Below are positions 1 to 8,666 of a stretch of 64,000 bases of DNA, piece by piece. Each line of letters opens with the position of its first letter. Position 1 is the stretch's first letter. Source of the stretch: Streptomyces dangxiongensis (GTDB lineage Bacteria; Actinomycetota; Actinomycetes; Streptomycetales; Streptomycetaceae); the NCBI RefSeq assembly GCF_003675325.1, contig NZ_CP033073.1, positions 186,001 to 250,000 on the forward strand, in the 5' to 3' direction. A model generated the notes under the pieces. The model did no database searches, was not told the DNA's origin, and saw only the letters and a program-made list of their open reading frames with translations. The position numbers and the translations under genes are program-made.

Positions 1-2
1 GC

Positions 3-395
3 TTGGCGGTCGACGAGTTCCTGCGGTACGAGGCACCGGTGTGCATGGCCACCGTCCGGTTCACCGACCAGCCGGTCGACATCGGCGGTGTGGAGATCCC
101 GGCCGGTGAACTGGTCATGCTCTCGCTGGGCGCCGCCAACCGGGACCCGCGGCGGTTCTCCGACCCCGACCGGCTGCTGTTGCGTCGCAACGACCCGGGC
201 CACCTGGCGTTCGGCCACGGCATCCACCGCTGTCTCGGTGCGTTCCTCGGCCGCATGGAGGCCCAGATCGCGCTCGGTGGCGTGATAAGCCGGTTCCCGC
301 AGATGGCACTGGCGGTCGACCAGGCGGACCTGCCGTGGCGGAACACGACCATGCTGCGCGGACTCGAATCGCTCCCGGTGACGCTCCGTGGCTAG
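3..395 (+). CDS. Cytochrome P450, C-terminal part (gene starts left of the window)
   Basis: The reading frame enters from the left edge, so only the last 130 or so residues are visible. They include the K-helix ExxR motif (EFLR, about residues 5-8) and the haem-binding loop FGHGIHRCLG (about residues 71-80), whose Cys ligates the haem iron. Spacing and flanking sequence match soluble bacterial class I P450s such as CYP105/CYP107-type enzymes, which hydroxylate small molecules with electrons from ferredoxin. The frame ends in TAG at 393-395. The substrate cannot be told from this part. The next 270 bases hold no recognisable gene. Confidence 0.93.
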   Translation: MAVDEFLRYEAPVCMATVRFTDQPVDIGGVEIPAGELVMLSLGAANRDPRRFSDPDRLLLRRNDPGHLAFGHGIHRCLGAFLGRMEAQIALGGVISRFPQMALAVDQADLPWRNTTMLRGLESLPVTLRG

Positions 396-669
396 GACGG
401 CGAGCAGCGCGGCCGGACGGCCCGGAAACCGCGGGAAAGGCGCGGGCCTCAGGGGAGCGGGATCACCGACCCCGGCCCGCCATTGGCCCTGCGCGGGAAG
501 ACGGGCAGCACGTATGCCGGTCCGCGCGCCGTCTGCCGTTCCGAGGGTTCCCGGCCCTGCTCGTCTGCCTCGGCTTCGCCGCTGAACACGACGCATCGCG
601 GGACGGGCCGACTGTGCCCGTCTGCCACCGGCTGTCAGGGGCCGGGCTGTTGAGGATGGCTTCCGCGTC

Positions 670-1431
670 TCATAGAGGGGCGCTACGCGCCGCGTCCGCG
701 GCTCGGCCCGGTGTGTGACCGAAAGCGCGGCGGAAGACATCGATGAACGCGCTCGCCGAGGACCACCCGCACCGGTGCGCCACCACCGTCACCGGCGTGT
801 CCTGGGCCAGCAGCACCAGCGCGTGGGAGAGCCGCAGTTGCGTGCGCCACTGCGGGAACGTCATTCCGAGGTCGGTCCTGAACAGCCGGGACAGTGTGCG
901 GTCGCTGGCGCCGACCTGTCTGCCCAGGGCCCCCAGGGTGCGGTTGTCAGCCGGGTCGGCGTGCAGGATCTCGCACAGGGCCTTCAGTTGCGGCGTGGTC
1001 GGAGCCGGCACGTGCAGCGGTTGCCGGGGAGCGATTCGTAGCTGGTCGCACAGGACGGCGCGCAGGCGCCGGTGTTCCGGGCTGTCGTCCGCCGGGTCGC
1101 GGGTGCAGGCGAAGATCAGTTCCCGCAGCAGCGGGCTGACGAGGAGCACCGTGGGCTTGTCCGTGCCGAGCGGGTGGGTGTCCGCGGGGAGGCCGATCAG
1201 GTGCAGCTCCAGCTCGCCGTGCGCCTGGTGGGAGTGCACGGTGCCGCCCGGTATCCAGATCGCCCGGGTGGCTGGGGCGGTCCATGAGCCGGCGCCGGTG
1301 GTGACGACGAGCACGCCCCGGCCCGCGTAGACGAGCTGGTGGTCGTCGTGCCGGTGGGCGTCGATCCCCGTCCCCGCTGCCAGCCGGCGGGCGCTGGTCG
1401 GTGCCACCGGCTCGTGGCGGACTTGCGTCAT
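670..1431 (-). CDS. AraC-family transcriptional regulator with N-terminal cupin
   Basis: A protein of about 253 residues. The N-terminal part is cupin-like (DAHRHDDHQLVYAGRG near the start, then IWIPGGTVHSH). The C-terminal part has the two AraC helix-turn-helix motifs, the second in CGWSSASAFIDVFRRAFGHTP. This is the architecture of NimR-like repressors that control a neighbouring exporter. The ATG at 1431 was chosen because the divergent MFS gene starts at 1486, leaving a 54-bp shared control region. An upstream in-frame ATG at 1479 would almost abut the MFS start. By context it probably regulates the MFS gene; that is inferred. Confidence 0.85.
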   Translation of the reverse strand: MTQVRHEPVAPTSARRLAAGTGIDAHRHDDHQLVYAGRGVLVVTTGAGSWTAPATRAIWIPGGTVHSHQAHGELELHLIGLPADTHPLGTDKPTVLLVSPLLRELIFACTRDPADDSPEHRRLRAVLCDQLRIAPRQPLHVPAPTTPQLKALCEILHADPADNRTLGALGRQVGASDRTLSRLFRTDLGMTFPQWRTQLRLSHALVLLAQDTPVTVVAHRCGWSSASAFIDVFRRAFGHTPGRAADAARSAPL

Positions 1432-1485
1432 CGGTTGGCAGATTATCGGAAGTGCGACAGGGCGGCCACGGGCAACCATGGCGCC

Positions 1486-2694
1486 ATGCCGAAGAACAAG
1501 TCGATCGTTCTGTTGGCCGCCGGACATGCCTGTGTGGACGTCTACCAGGGCGCCGTGGCGGCCCTCGTTCCGTTCTTCGTCGCCGAGCGTGCCTACACGT
1601 ACGCCGCGGCCTCGGGCCTCGTCCTGGCCGCCAGCCTGTTGTCCTCGGTGGCGCAGCCCTTGTTCGGCGTGCTCACCGACCGCTACGCCGTCCCCTGGCT
1701 GCTGCCGGTGAGCACAGTCCTCGGCGGGCTCGGCATGGCTCTGAGCGGGGTCAGCGGCTCGTACCCGCTCACGTTGCTGTTCGTGGCGCTGTCCGGAGTC
1801 GGGGTCGCCGCGTACCACCCGGAGTCCGCGCGGGTCGCGCGGGTCGTCGGTCGGGGCAGCCACAGGTCCATGGGGTGGTTCTCCCTGGGCGGCAACGTCG
1901 GCTTCGCGGCGGCTCCCCTCCTGGTCAGTGTCGTGATCGCCACGGGTGGACTCCGGTTCTCACCCCTGCTCATCCTGCCCGCGCTGATCGGCAGCGTGCT
2001 GACGCTGCCGGTGCTGCGGGCGCTGGACGAGGCGCCGTCCCCCGCCGGTGACAAGCGGGCCGCGAAGGGACGGGACGACTGGGCGTCCTTCGTGCGGCTG
2101 TCGCTCGCGGTGGTGTGCAGGTCGGTCGTCTTCGTCGGGATGAGCACGTTCGTCGCCTTCCACGTCCGGGCACGGACGGGCGGCGGTACGGCGGCGGGGA
2201 CGGTCGCGCTGTTCGTCCTCTATCTCGGCGGTGCCGTCGGCACGGTCGTCGGCAGCCGGCTGGCCCACCGCTGGGACCGGGTCGCGGTGGTGAGGACGTC
2301 CTACCTGAGCACGGTCGCGGCCGTCGCCGGCGTCGTTTTCGTGCCCGGCCCGGCGATCTACCCGTGCGTGGCACTGACCTCGGTCGGCCTGTACGTCCCC
2401 TTCTCGTTGCAGGTCACCCTCGCCCAGGACTATCTGCCCACGCGCGTCGGAACGGCCGGCGGCATCACCCTGGGCCTCACGGTCAGCGTCGGCGGCCTGA
2501 CCAGTCCCGTCATCGGCCGCTTCGCCGACGCCACCTCGCTGCGCACAGCTCTGATGCCCCTGATCGCGATGCCCGCCATTAGCTGGCTGCTGTTCCGCAC
2601 CCTGCCCGAACCGGCCGTCCCGGAGCTGCCGGGAGACGGCGCGGAGGCCGCGCGGGAGGCCGGGAGCGACGCCCCCGAGCGCAGCGGCCTCTGA
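1486..2694 (+). CDS. MFS transporter, fosmidomycin-resistance (Fsr)-like
   Basis: About 402 residues with twelve predicted hydrophobic segments. The region AYHPESARVA followed by SMGWFSLGGNVGFAAAP (residues about 110-150) is characteristic of the Fsr family of drug exporters. The start ATGCCGAAGAACAAG at 1486 gives a short cytoplasmic N-terminus before the first membrane segment. It is transcribed divergently from the AraC-type regulator, the usual arrangement for a locally regulated exporter. The exported compound is unknown. The 258 bases after its stop hold no clear gene. Confidence 0.85.
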   Translation: MPKNKSIVLLAAGHACVDVYQGAVAALVPFFVAERAYTYAAASGLVLAASLLSSVAQPLFGVLTDRYAVPWLLPVSTVLGGLGMALSGVSGSYPLTLLFVALSGVGVAAYHPESARVARVVGRGSHRSMGWFSLGGNVGFAAAPLLVSVVIATGGLRFSPLLILPALIGSVLTLPVLRALDEAPSPAGDKRAAKGRDDWASFVRLSLAVVCRSVVFVGMSTFVAFHVRARTGGGTAAGTVALFVLYLGGAVGTVVGSRLAHRWDRVAVVRTSYLSTVAAVAGVVFVPGPAIYPCVALTSVGLYVPFSLQVTLAQDYLPTRVGTAGGITLGLTVSVGGLTSPVIGRFADATSLRTALMPLIAMPAISWLLFRTLPEPAVPELPGDGAEAAREAGSDAPERSGL

Positions 2695-2952
2695 CCGGCC
2701 CGGTCGCTGACCGTGACAGCGGAGTCTCCCTCGCTCCCGGAAGCGAGGTGGCCTGATCGCGCGGACAGGCGGCTTCGCGCCGAGGACCACGTCCGAAGGG
2801 GGGTCCGGCGGACGGGCGGGCGGAGCCGAGGTGCGGCGGCGCCCGACAGGCACCCCGGTGCCCAGCGTGCGGGGACGATGAACAGGGACGACGACTCGGC
2901 GGCTGGGTGTGTCGTGCGTGCCAGTAGGGTGAGAGGTCCGAGGGAAGGAGCG

Positions 2953-3647
2953 GTGAGAGCGGCGCGCACTTTGGCGAGACTCGACGAGGTCGGCACTGGT
3001 GACCACGTCTGCCAGCTACTGGGTCCAGCGGACGATGTCATGGACCGCAGCCGGGCCTTCGTCGCGAACGGAGCCCCAGCAAGGCCTTCGCGCACAGCCC
3101 CGCCTGGTGGCTGCTGTGCCCCTACAACACCGGCGGCGAGAGGGCCGCGCTGGAGAGCATGACCCGCTGCCACCCCGAGATCCGCGCGGACGGTCGCACA
3201 AGCGCGTGCGCGGACTACAGCCCGCATGCCTCCTTCGACTTCGCCGCGCTGACCGACCCCTGCGACCCGTACGACGAGTTGTCCTACGCCCGCGGCAGCC
3301 TTCCCGCGCTGCGGGAGAAGATCACGGCCTGTGCCGAACGCCACGGGCTGGGCGGCCGGCGGCTGCACGAACTCCACCTCGCCGCTACCGACGTCGCCAC
3401 CAACAGCATCCGGCACGGCGGAGGCGAGGGCGTGCTGCGCACCTGGAGCGAGGAGCGCCGGCTGATCTGCGAGTTCCGCGACGCCGGGTACATCGAGGAT
3501 CCCCTCGCGGGACGCTCCAGGCCCACCCGCACCCAGCTCGGCGGACGCGGCCTGTGGCTCGTGCACTAGCTGTGCGACCTCGTCGAGATACGGTCCACCC
3601 CACAGACCGGTACCACCGTCCGCCTCCACACGGAACTGCCCGACTGA
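2953..3647 (+). pseudogene. Broken MEDS-HATPase anti-sigma/sensor protein
   Basis: The 5' end is well formed: a -10 box TAGGGT at 2925-2930, ribosome site AAGGAG and GTG at 2953, encoding LDEVGTGDHVCQLLG as in MEDS sensor domains. After about residue 35 the frame breaks. Sequence resumes two frames over with AWWLLCPYNTGGERAALESM and an RsbW-like ATPase domain with the N-box ATDVATNSIRHGGGEG. A TAG at 3567-3569 interrupts GRGLWLVH*LCDLVEIRS where relatives have Gln (CAG). The frame then continues to TGA at 3645. So there is an internal deletion in MEDS, a frameshift and a late nonsense codon. A shortened ATPase from ATG 3159 is conceivable but would lack the end of the fold. Confidence 0.8.
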
Positions 3648-3730
3648 CCACCACCATCGGCCCGCATGCATCGATGTGCATGCCGTCCCTGATGGGGAAC
3701 TCGGCCCTCAGAGACGAAGGGGAGCCCGAG

Positions 3731-3913
3731 ATGGCTGACGACGACTTCTACACACGTGACCGCCCGGACGATCCGCAGTACGTGGAGGACCGCCCGAGAG
3801 GAGGGGGACCGGAAGACACCCACCGGAGGAACCGCCGGGGTGGCAAGTCAGTGTGGATGGTGATCCTCCTGATAGTCGTGGTGGTTGTACTCCTCGCCCT
3901 TTTCATGCCCTGA
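3731..3913 (+). CDS. Small tail-anchored membrane protein, unknown function
   Basis: A 60-residue protein. The first 38 residues are hydrophilic and charged (many Asp, Arg, Pro, Gly). A single membrane segment of about 20 residues (WMVILLIVVVVVLLALF) ends two residues before the C-terminus, predicting a tail anchor with the charged part in the cytoplasm. An AAGGGGAG ribosome site precedes the ATG at 3731. Proteins of this size and shape are common in Streptomyces and have no assigned function. I do not recognise the family with confidence. Confidence 0.7.
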   Translation: MADDDFYTRDRPDDPQYVEDRPRGGGPEDTHRRNRRGGKSVWMVILLIVVVVVLLALFMP

Positions 3914-3997
3914 GCCGTCAGCGGATCCGTCCCGGGACGCCACCCTGCCGCAGGGCAGGACCGCCTCGGGGCGCTTCGCGCGCTAGCCTGCCTGACC

Positions 3998-4429
3998 ATG
4001 ACGCGAGCCTGGTTCTTACCGATAGTGGTTCTCCTGTGCGGGTCAGTCGTTGTGACGGGGCTGGTGTTCAAAGGCAGCCTCGGCGAGGCCGGATCGGTCC
4101 TGCTGGTGTTCGTGCTCCTCGCAGGCCTGAATTCATCTCTGGTCTTCCCGAGATCGATAGGGGCGCTGGAGGCACGACGCCGCAGCGCGGACGACGGCCG
4201 GCCGGTCGTCTACTGGCGGCCGGGGTGCCCGTACTGCCTGCGGCTGCGCTTGCGGTTGGGCCGCGGCGCCCGCCAGTTGCATTGGGTCGACATCTGGCGG
4301 GACCCGGCGGGCGCGGCAGCGGTGAGAGCGGTCAACAACGGCGATGAGACCGTGCCGACCGTCATCGTGGCGGGCCGGCCGCATGTCAACCCCGATCCCG
4401 CATGGGTACGCGAACAACTGCCCTCATAG
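3998..4429 (+). CDS. Membrane protein with C-terminal glutaredoxin-like domain
   Basis: 143 residues. Two membrane segments (about 5-25 and 30-48) are followed by a cytoplasmic thioredoxin-fold domain beginning PVVYWRPGCPYC. The CPYC dithiol motif is that of glutaredoxin/mycoredoxin-type proteins, and the cis-Pro stretch ETVPTVIV is present. Such proteins reduce disulfides or mixed mycothiol disulfides; the membrane tether suggests action at the inner face of the membrane. A -10 box TAGCCT at 3984-3989 lies eight bases before the ATG, so the mRNA is probably leaderless. Confidence 0.82.
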   Translation: MTRAWFLPIVVLLCGSVVVTGLVFKGSLGEAGSVLLVFVLLAGLNSSLVFPRSIGALEARRRSADDGRPVVYWRPGCPYCLRLRLRLGRGARQLHWVDIWRDPAGAAAVRAVNNGDETVPTVIVAGRPHVNPDPAWVREQLPS

Positions 4430-4534
4430 GGTGATCGGTGAGCGGTGCCGTGCCGGAGAGGGACGGCAGGGGTGCGGCGTCGATCCGCCGGCGTACGAGT
4501 TCGCCGTGGCACAGCAGCAGCGTGGGCACGCCCC

Positions 4535-5659
4535 TCAGATCGCGTACGGCCAGACGGTGAGCATGTAGGCGCCGTACCAGCAGCCGAACAGCGCGCCGCC
4601 GGTCACGGCGATCGCGGCCGTGGTGGTGCGTGCCCGGGCCAGTGCACGGGCGAGAGGGATGAGGAAGAGCACGGCGGGGATCATGAGGCGCAGCTTGGAG
4701 TGGTAGAAGCTGGTCTGCCCGAGCGTCAGGACCAGGATGCCGGAGCCGTAGACCAGCAGGGGTGGCCAGGTGTCCCGGCGCCAGGTGACGGCCGTGGCGT
4801 CGACGAGGGCCAGCAGGAGGACCGCGGTGCTGACGGGCACCCATCCGTCACCGTGCGCCAGCGTCTCGCCGAGGAAGCGCACGAAGGACCTGCCGCTGTC
4901 CCAACGGGTGCCCCACCCGGCCTGCTCGATGCTGAACCAGGCATCCGGCCGCCCGGCCCGGCGACCCACCCACCAGAGGTAGCCGGGCGTGCCCGCGCAG
5001 GCGAGAGCGACCGCCACGAGGGGGCGCCAGGCGGGTCTGCGGGTCCTCGCCAAGGACAGGGCGACGGCGACGGCGAGAGCCGCCACCACCGCCACGCCGG
5101 CCGGCCGCGTCAGGCCGGCCAGCATGGCCGAGACGCCCGCGGTGAGCCACGCCCGCCGATGGACGGCCAGCAGGGTGCCGGCGGACAGGGCGAGGAACAG
5201 TGACTCGCTGTAGGCCATGACGAAGACGAGCGCCATGGGTTGTGCGGCGGCGAGCAGTACGACCGCGATGAGGGCCGTACGCCGTCCGTGGAGGCGGGTC
5301 AGCAGCAGGTCGACGGTGATCAGCGCGGCGGCGAAGGCCAGGTTGGCGGTGACGATCGCGGCGTTGCCGTAGTCGAGGCGGGTCACGGTGTGGACGGCGC
5401 GGATCAGTAAGGGGAACAGCGGGAAGAACGCGAGATTGTTACCGGTGAGCAAGCCCGTGGACGAGTAGGTGAAACCGTCGGGATAGCCATGTGCGGCGAT
5501 CTGTGTGTACAGCCGGCCGTCCCAGGCGAGCAGGCGGTCGCGGAGGCCGGGCCCGTCCGGCGGGTTCATGACAGCCAGGACGACGAGGTGCAGGAGCGTG
5601 GCCGCGCCGTAGACGGTGAGCGCCGGCCATATCTCGCGCACGGACCGAGGACGACGCAC
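4535..5659 (-). CDS. PIG-V-like membrane mannosyltransferase
   Basis: About 374 residues, polytopic, with roughly ten hydrophobic segments. After the first membrane span comes LLAWDGRLYTQIAAHGYP, the conserved luminal Asp-containing loop of GT-C mannosyltransferases (PIG-V/Mannosyl_trans2). NNLAFFPLFPLLIR and YSESLFLALS are also typical. These enzymes move mannose from polyprenyl-phosphate-mannose onto an acceptor outside the membrane. The GTG at 5659 is preferred because AAGGAG lies nine bases upstream; the frame stays open to ATG 5809. It is convergent with the glutaredoxin-like gene. The acceptor is unknown. Confidence 0.75.
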   Translation of the reverse strand: MRRPRSVREIWPALTVYGAATLLHLVVLAVMNPPDGPGLRDRLLAWDGRLYTQIAAHGYPDGFTYSSTGLLTGNNLAFFPLFPLLIRAVHTVTRLDYGNAAIVTANLAFAAALITVDLLLTRLHGRRTALIAVVLLAAAQPMALVFVMAYSESLFLALSAGTLLAVHRRAWLTAGVSAMLAGLTRPAGVAVVAALAVAVALSLARTRRPAWRPLVAVALACAGTPGYLWWVGRRAGRPDAWFSIEQAGWGTRWDSGRSFVRFLGETLAHGDGWVPVSTAVLLLALVDATAVTWRRDTWPPLLVYGSGILVLTLGQTSFYHSKLRLMIPAVLFLIPLARALARARTTTAAIAVTGGALFGCWYGAYMLTVWPYAI

Positions 5660-5956
5660 ACCGACGCGCTCCTTCTGCCGCGGCTCGTCGAACCACTGCG
5701 CCGCGCTCCGGAACGAGCGACGTCTCACCTCACTTCTCACCGCCTCGGGCCGAGGGACGGGCGTGGTCCGATATTGCGCCTGATCTGCGCCTGCGGCGAC
5801 TTCGATCACCGGCCCGGTGGTCCGGTCGGGGCGGCGGGCGAGGCGTCGGGCCTCATCGGTCGTGCCGGCTCAGCGGGTGTCCGGCCGGTCTGGAGTTGGC
5901 GTCCGACCGCGGCGGTACGACCCTGGAAGCATGAACCTCGCCCGAAAGGCGGCCCG

Positions 5957-6160
5957 ATGATGAGCTGGCTGGGGCAGTTGAACCCTCAGGTGGCGCACGT
6001 GATCGCGGCTTTCGTGGGCATCGGCCTGATGTGCCTCTACGCGCTGCTGGTGGTGCTGGTCCGCAAGCTCCAGGGGAGGCCCGTCAGCGGACTGCCACCG
6101 AGAGACGACCAGCGCGTCGTGGCTGGGTCCACCCGTCCCCCCAATTCGGCCGGTGAGTGA
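5957..6160 (+). CDS. Small single-span membrane protein, unknown function
   Basis: 67 residues starting MMSWLGQLNPQVAHVIAAF with one membrane span (about residues 14-36), then a basic cytoplasmic stretch (VRKLQGRPVSG) and a flexible tail. A GAAAGGCGG ribosome site precedes ATG 5957. I do not recognise the family. It stands alone between divergent and unrelated neighbours. The existence of the gene is supported by start, composition and membrane topology only. Confidence 0.55.
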   Translation: MMSWLGQLNPQVAHVIAAFVGIGLMCLYALLVVLVRKLQGRPVSGLPPRDDQRVVAGSTRPPNSAGE

Positions 6161-6261
6161 TCACCACTGACGGCACCCAGTGCCGGTCAGCGGTGGCGCA
6201 CGCCGTACCCCCGCGAAGTAATCGGGTGCCCCGGCAGACGGGACGCGTTATCTTCACTGTC

Positions 6262-6330
6262 ATGAACGTCACAGGCCGAAGCATCACCGCGACCGCGCGA
6301 GCGACCAGCTCGCCGGTTGCCGCCGTCTGA
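6262..6330 (+). CDS. Possible 22-residue leader peptide before the AlaRS-like gene
   Basis: ATG at 6262 begins a 22-codon frame (MNVTGRSITATARATSSPVAAV) ending TGA at 6330. A TATCTT -10-like box at 6249-6254 lies eight bases upstream, consistent with a leaderless start. Five of the 22 codons are alanine, and the frame is followed by a stable hairpin and then an alanyl-tRNA-synthetase-like gene. That would suit translational attenuation by alanyl-tRNA supply. Alanine-rich short frames are common in GC-rich DNA, so this is a suggestion only. Confidence 0.25.
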   Translation: MNVTGRSITATARATSSPVAAV

Positions 6331-6344
6331 CGTACTTCCCCGTT

Positions 6345-6375
6345 CCACCGGCGACCGGACACGGTCTGCCGGTGG
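6345..6375 (+). promoter_or_regulatory. Hairpin between leader frame and AlaRS-like gene
   Basis: CCACCGGC at 6345-6352 pairs perfectly with GCCGGTGG at 6368-6375, and inner GACC/GGTC extends the stem to about 12 bp around a six-base loop. No run of T follows. It could act as an attenuator or 5'-UTR structure, or be incidental to high GC. Confidence 0.35.
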
Positions 6376-6463
6376 TTCCTCGGCGTTCTCCGCCCCGGTT
6401 CCGACGCCCGTGCGGACGTGTTGTCCGGTGCCTCCCCCGCTGCACACGCGAAGGAGCCACCCC

Positions 6464-7630
6464 ATGAACACCGACCAGATCGTACGCACGTTCCTCGAGT
6501 ACTTCGAGGACCGCGGCCACCGCCGGATCACCGGTTCGACTCTGCTGCCTCCGCCGGGAGACTCCGTGCTGTTCACCACCTCGGGCATGCACCCGCTCAC
6601 CCCCTACCTGGAGGGGCGCCCGCATCCCCTCGGCAGGAGGCTGACCAACGTACAGCGGTGTCTGCGCACCACAGACCTCGACGAGGTCGGCGACCGGACC
6701 CATCTGACCGTCTTCGAGATGCTCGGAACCTGGTCCCTCGGGGACTACGGAGGCCCGTCGAGCCTCGACTGGGGCTACGGTCTGCTCACCGAGGGCCTCG
6801 GAATCGATCCGGGTCTGCTGCATGTCACGGTCTTCGGTGGCGACGACCTGACCGGGCCGGACACCGCCTCCCTGGAGGTGTGGCAGGGACGCGGGGTGCC
6901 GGTGGAACTCACCGTCGAGGACAACTGGTGGTCCAACGGACCGACCGGCCCGTGCGGCCCCGACTCGGAGATCTTCCTGTGGACCGGCGACACCCCGCCG
7001 GAGTCGACACCCACAGGTGACGAACGCTGGGTCGAGGTATGGAACCACGTGATGATGCGCTACCGACGGCTCGCCGACGGTTCACTCGTGCCACTCCCCC
7101 AGCACAACGTCGACACCGGACTCGGCGTGGAACGACTGGCCTCGCTCTTGCAGGGCCGGACGTCGGTGTTCGAGTGCGACGTCTTCGACCCCTGGCGTCG
7201 CCTCCTGCCGGCCCTGTGGCAGCTCGACGAAGTGTCGCTGCGGTTGGTCTGTGACCACGTGCGCTCAGCCATTGTGGTGATCGGCGACGGGGTCCGCCCG
7301 GCCAGCACCGGCCGCGGCTACGTGCTGCGCCGCCTGCTGCGGCGGGTGCTCACCGTGCTGCGGCGGGACGATCCGTCGCGCGGCCTGGGAGATCTGCCGG
7401 ACGAGCTGGTGCGGCACACCCTGGACCGCTTCCGCCAGGACGAGGATCCGGACGTCGTGCGCCGGGTGCTGCTGGACGAGGAGCACCGTTTCGGCCGGCT
7501 CCTGGAACGTGGCCGGCAGGTACTGGCCCGACCGCGGTTCCGGGGCCCGCTGAGCGAGGAGGACCTCCACCACCTCCACGACACCTACGGCCTGCCGCGT
7601 GACCTCGTCCTGAACCTTCGGCCGCAGTGA
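6464..7630 (+). CDS. Stand-alone alanyl-tRNA synthetase catalytic module
   Basis: 388 residues, against about 880 for normal AlaRS. It keeps the whole class II aminoacylation core: the QRCLRTTDLDEVG region, motif 2 VFEMLGTWSLGDY, GPCGPDSEIF, WNHVMMRYRR and motif 3 NVDTGLGVERL. It also keeps the tRNA-recognition helices up to the LHDTYGLPRDL segment, then stops exactly where the editing domain would begin. The editing HxxxH zinc site and the C-Ala domain are absent. AAGGAG lies seven bases before ATG 6464. It may charge tRNA for a dedicated pathway or form alanyl-adenylate, but it cannot be a proofreading housekeeping enzyme. Its role is unknown. Confidence 0.88.
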   Translation: MNTDQIVRTFLEYFEDRGHRRITGSTLLPPPGDSVLFTTSGMHPLTPYLEGRPHPLGRRLTNVQRCLRTTDLDEVGDRTHLTVFEMLGTWSLGDYGGPSSLDWGYGLLTEGLGIDPGLLHVTVFGGDDLTGPDTASLEVWQGRGVPVELTVEDNWWSNGPTGPCGPDSEIFLWTGDTPPESTPTGDERWVEVWNHVMMRYRRLADGSLVPLPQHNVDTGLGVERLASLLQGRTSVFECDVFDPWRRLLPALWQLDEVSLRLVCDHVRSAIVVIGDGVRPASTGRGYVLRRLLRRVLTVLRRDDPSRGLGDLPDELVRHTLDRFRQDEDPDVVRRVLLDEEHRFGRLLERGRQVLARPRFRGPLSEEDLHHLHDTYGLPRDLVLNLRPQ

Positions 7631-7902
7631 CGGCCCGGCCCCGGCCTCGTCGTCGTCGCCTGAGCCGTCGGCTCCGGGGCATGCAGTGAGCCGACCGGGT
7701 CGGCGTCGTACCCGACGGCCTCGACGCCGCCGGCCGGCCGCGGGGTGACGGCCGGCCGGGGTGACACTCGCGCAGCGTGACGCGCGCCGGCGGCCGTGCG
7801 TGGCGACGGTGTTCCCCCCAGAGACGAGGAGGTTCCCGGAGACGATGAGTTTTCCCGGACCGGAGAGTCCCTTCACCGTCATCGCCATCGAAGGAGGAAC
7901 TC

Positions 7903-8547
7903 GTGCCTCAGCTGCTGAGAGTCCAGAATTTCAATGTGTCGAGCGACGGCATCGGTGCCGGCGCGGACCAGAGCATCGAGCGTCCGTTCGGCCACGTCGA
8001 TCCCGCAAGGCTGTTCGCCTGGGCCGGCGCCACGGCGAGCTGGCCCATGCGCACCGATCCCGGGGGCAGCCGGGGCCTCGACGACTACTTCACCCGAGAC
8101 TACGCACGCAACATCGGTGCCGAGATCATGGGGCGCAACAAGTTCGGGCCCCAGCGCGGGCCCTGGCGCGACGACGAGTGGCGTGGCTGGTGGGGGGACG
8201 AACCCCCCTTCCACACCCCGGTGTTCGTCATGACCCACCACGAGCGCCCTTCGCTCACGCTCTCCGACACCACGTTCCACTTCGTCGCCGGCGACCCGGC
8301 CGCGGTCCTCCAGCGGGCGCGGGAGGCGGCACAGGGCAAGGACGTCCGGCTGGGCGGCGGGGTCACCACCATCCGGCAGTTCCTCGACGCCGGCCTCGTC
8401 GACACCATGCACGTGGCGGTCTCACCGATGAAACTCGGCTCCGGACTACGACTGTGGGAGTCACCTGATGAACTGCTCGACCGGTTCCACCTGGACGTCG
8501 TTCCCAGCCCGAGCGGCGTGACGCACCACCTGTTCTGGAGGAAGTGA
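7903..8547 (+). CDS. RibD C-terminal/dihydrofolate-reductase-fold protein
   Basis: 214 residues, start GTG 7903 after a strong AAGGAGG. The sequence follows the RibD_C/DHFR-like family: N-terminal NFNVSSDGIGAG, a central AEIMGRNKFGP, PVFVMTHHERPS and the NADPH-loop DVRLGGGVTTIRQFLDAGLVD, ending in PMKLGSGLRLWE. Members are NADPH-dependent reductases. Many Streptomyces paralogues are of unknown substrate and are called dihydrofolate reductase family proteins. It is monocistronic by appearance, 270 bases after the AlaRS-like gene. Confidence 0.87.
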   Translation: MPQLLRVQNFNVSSDGIGAGADQSIERPFGHVDPARLFAWAGATASWPMRTDPGGSRGLDDYFTRDYARNIGAEIMGRNKFGPQRGPWRDDEWRGWWGDEPPFHTPVFVMTHHERPSLTLSDTTFHFVAGDPAAVLQRAREAAQGKDVRLGGGVTTIRQFLDAGLVDTMHVAVSPMKLGSGLRLWESPDELLDRFHLDVVPSPSGVTHHLFWRK

Positions 8548-8666
8548 CCAGGCGTCAGATCGGCCCGGACGCTCCGACGAGGCGGACGGAAAGGGGCTGC
8601 GGGCCGCGGGCCGACTGTGCAACGATCCCGGCAGGAACCGGGAGAACCGAGTGATCTGGTGGGCGG

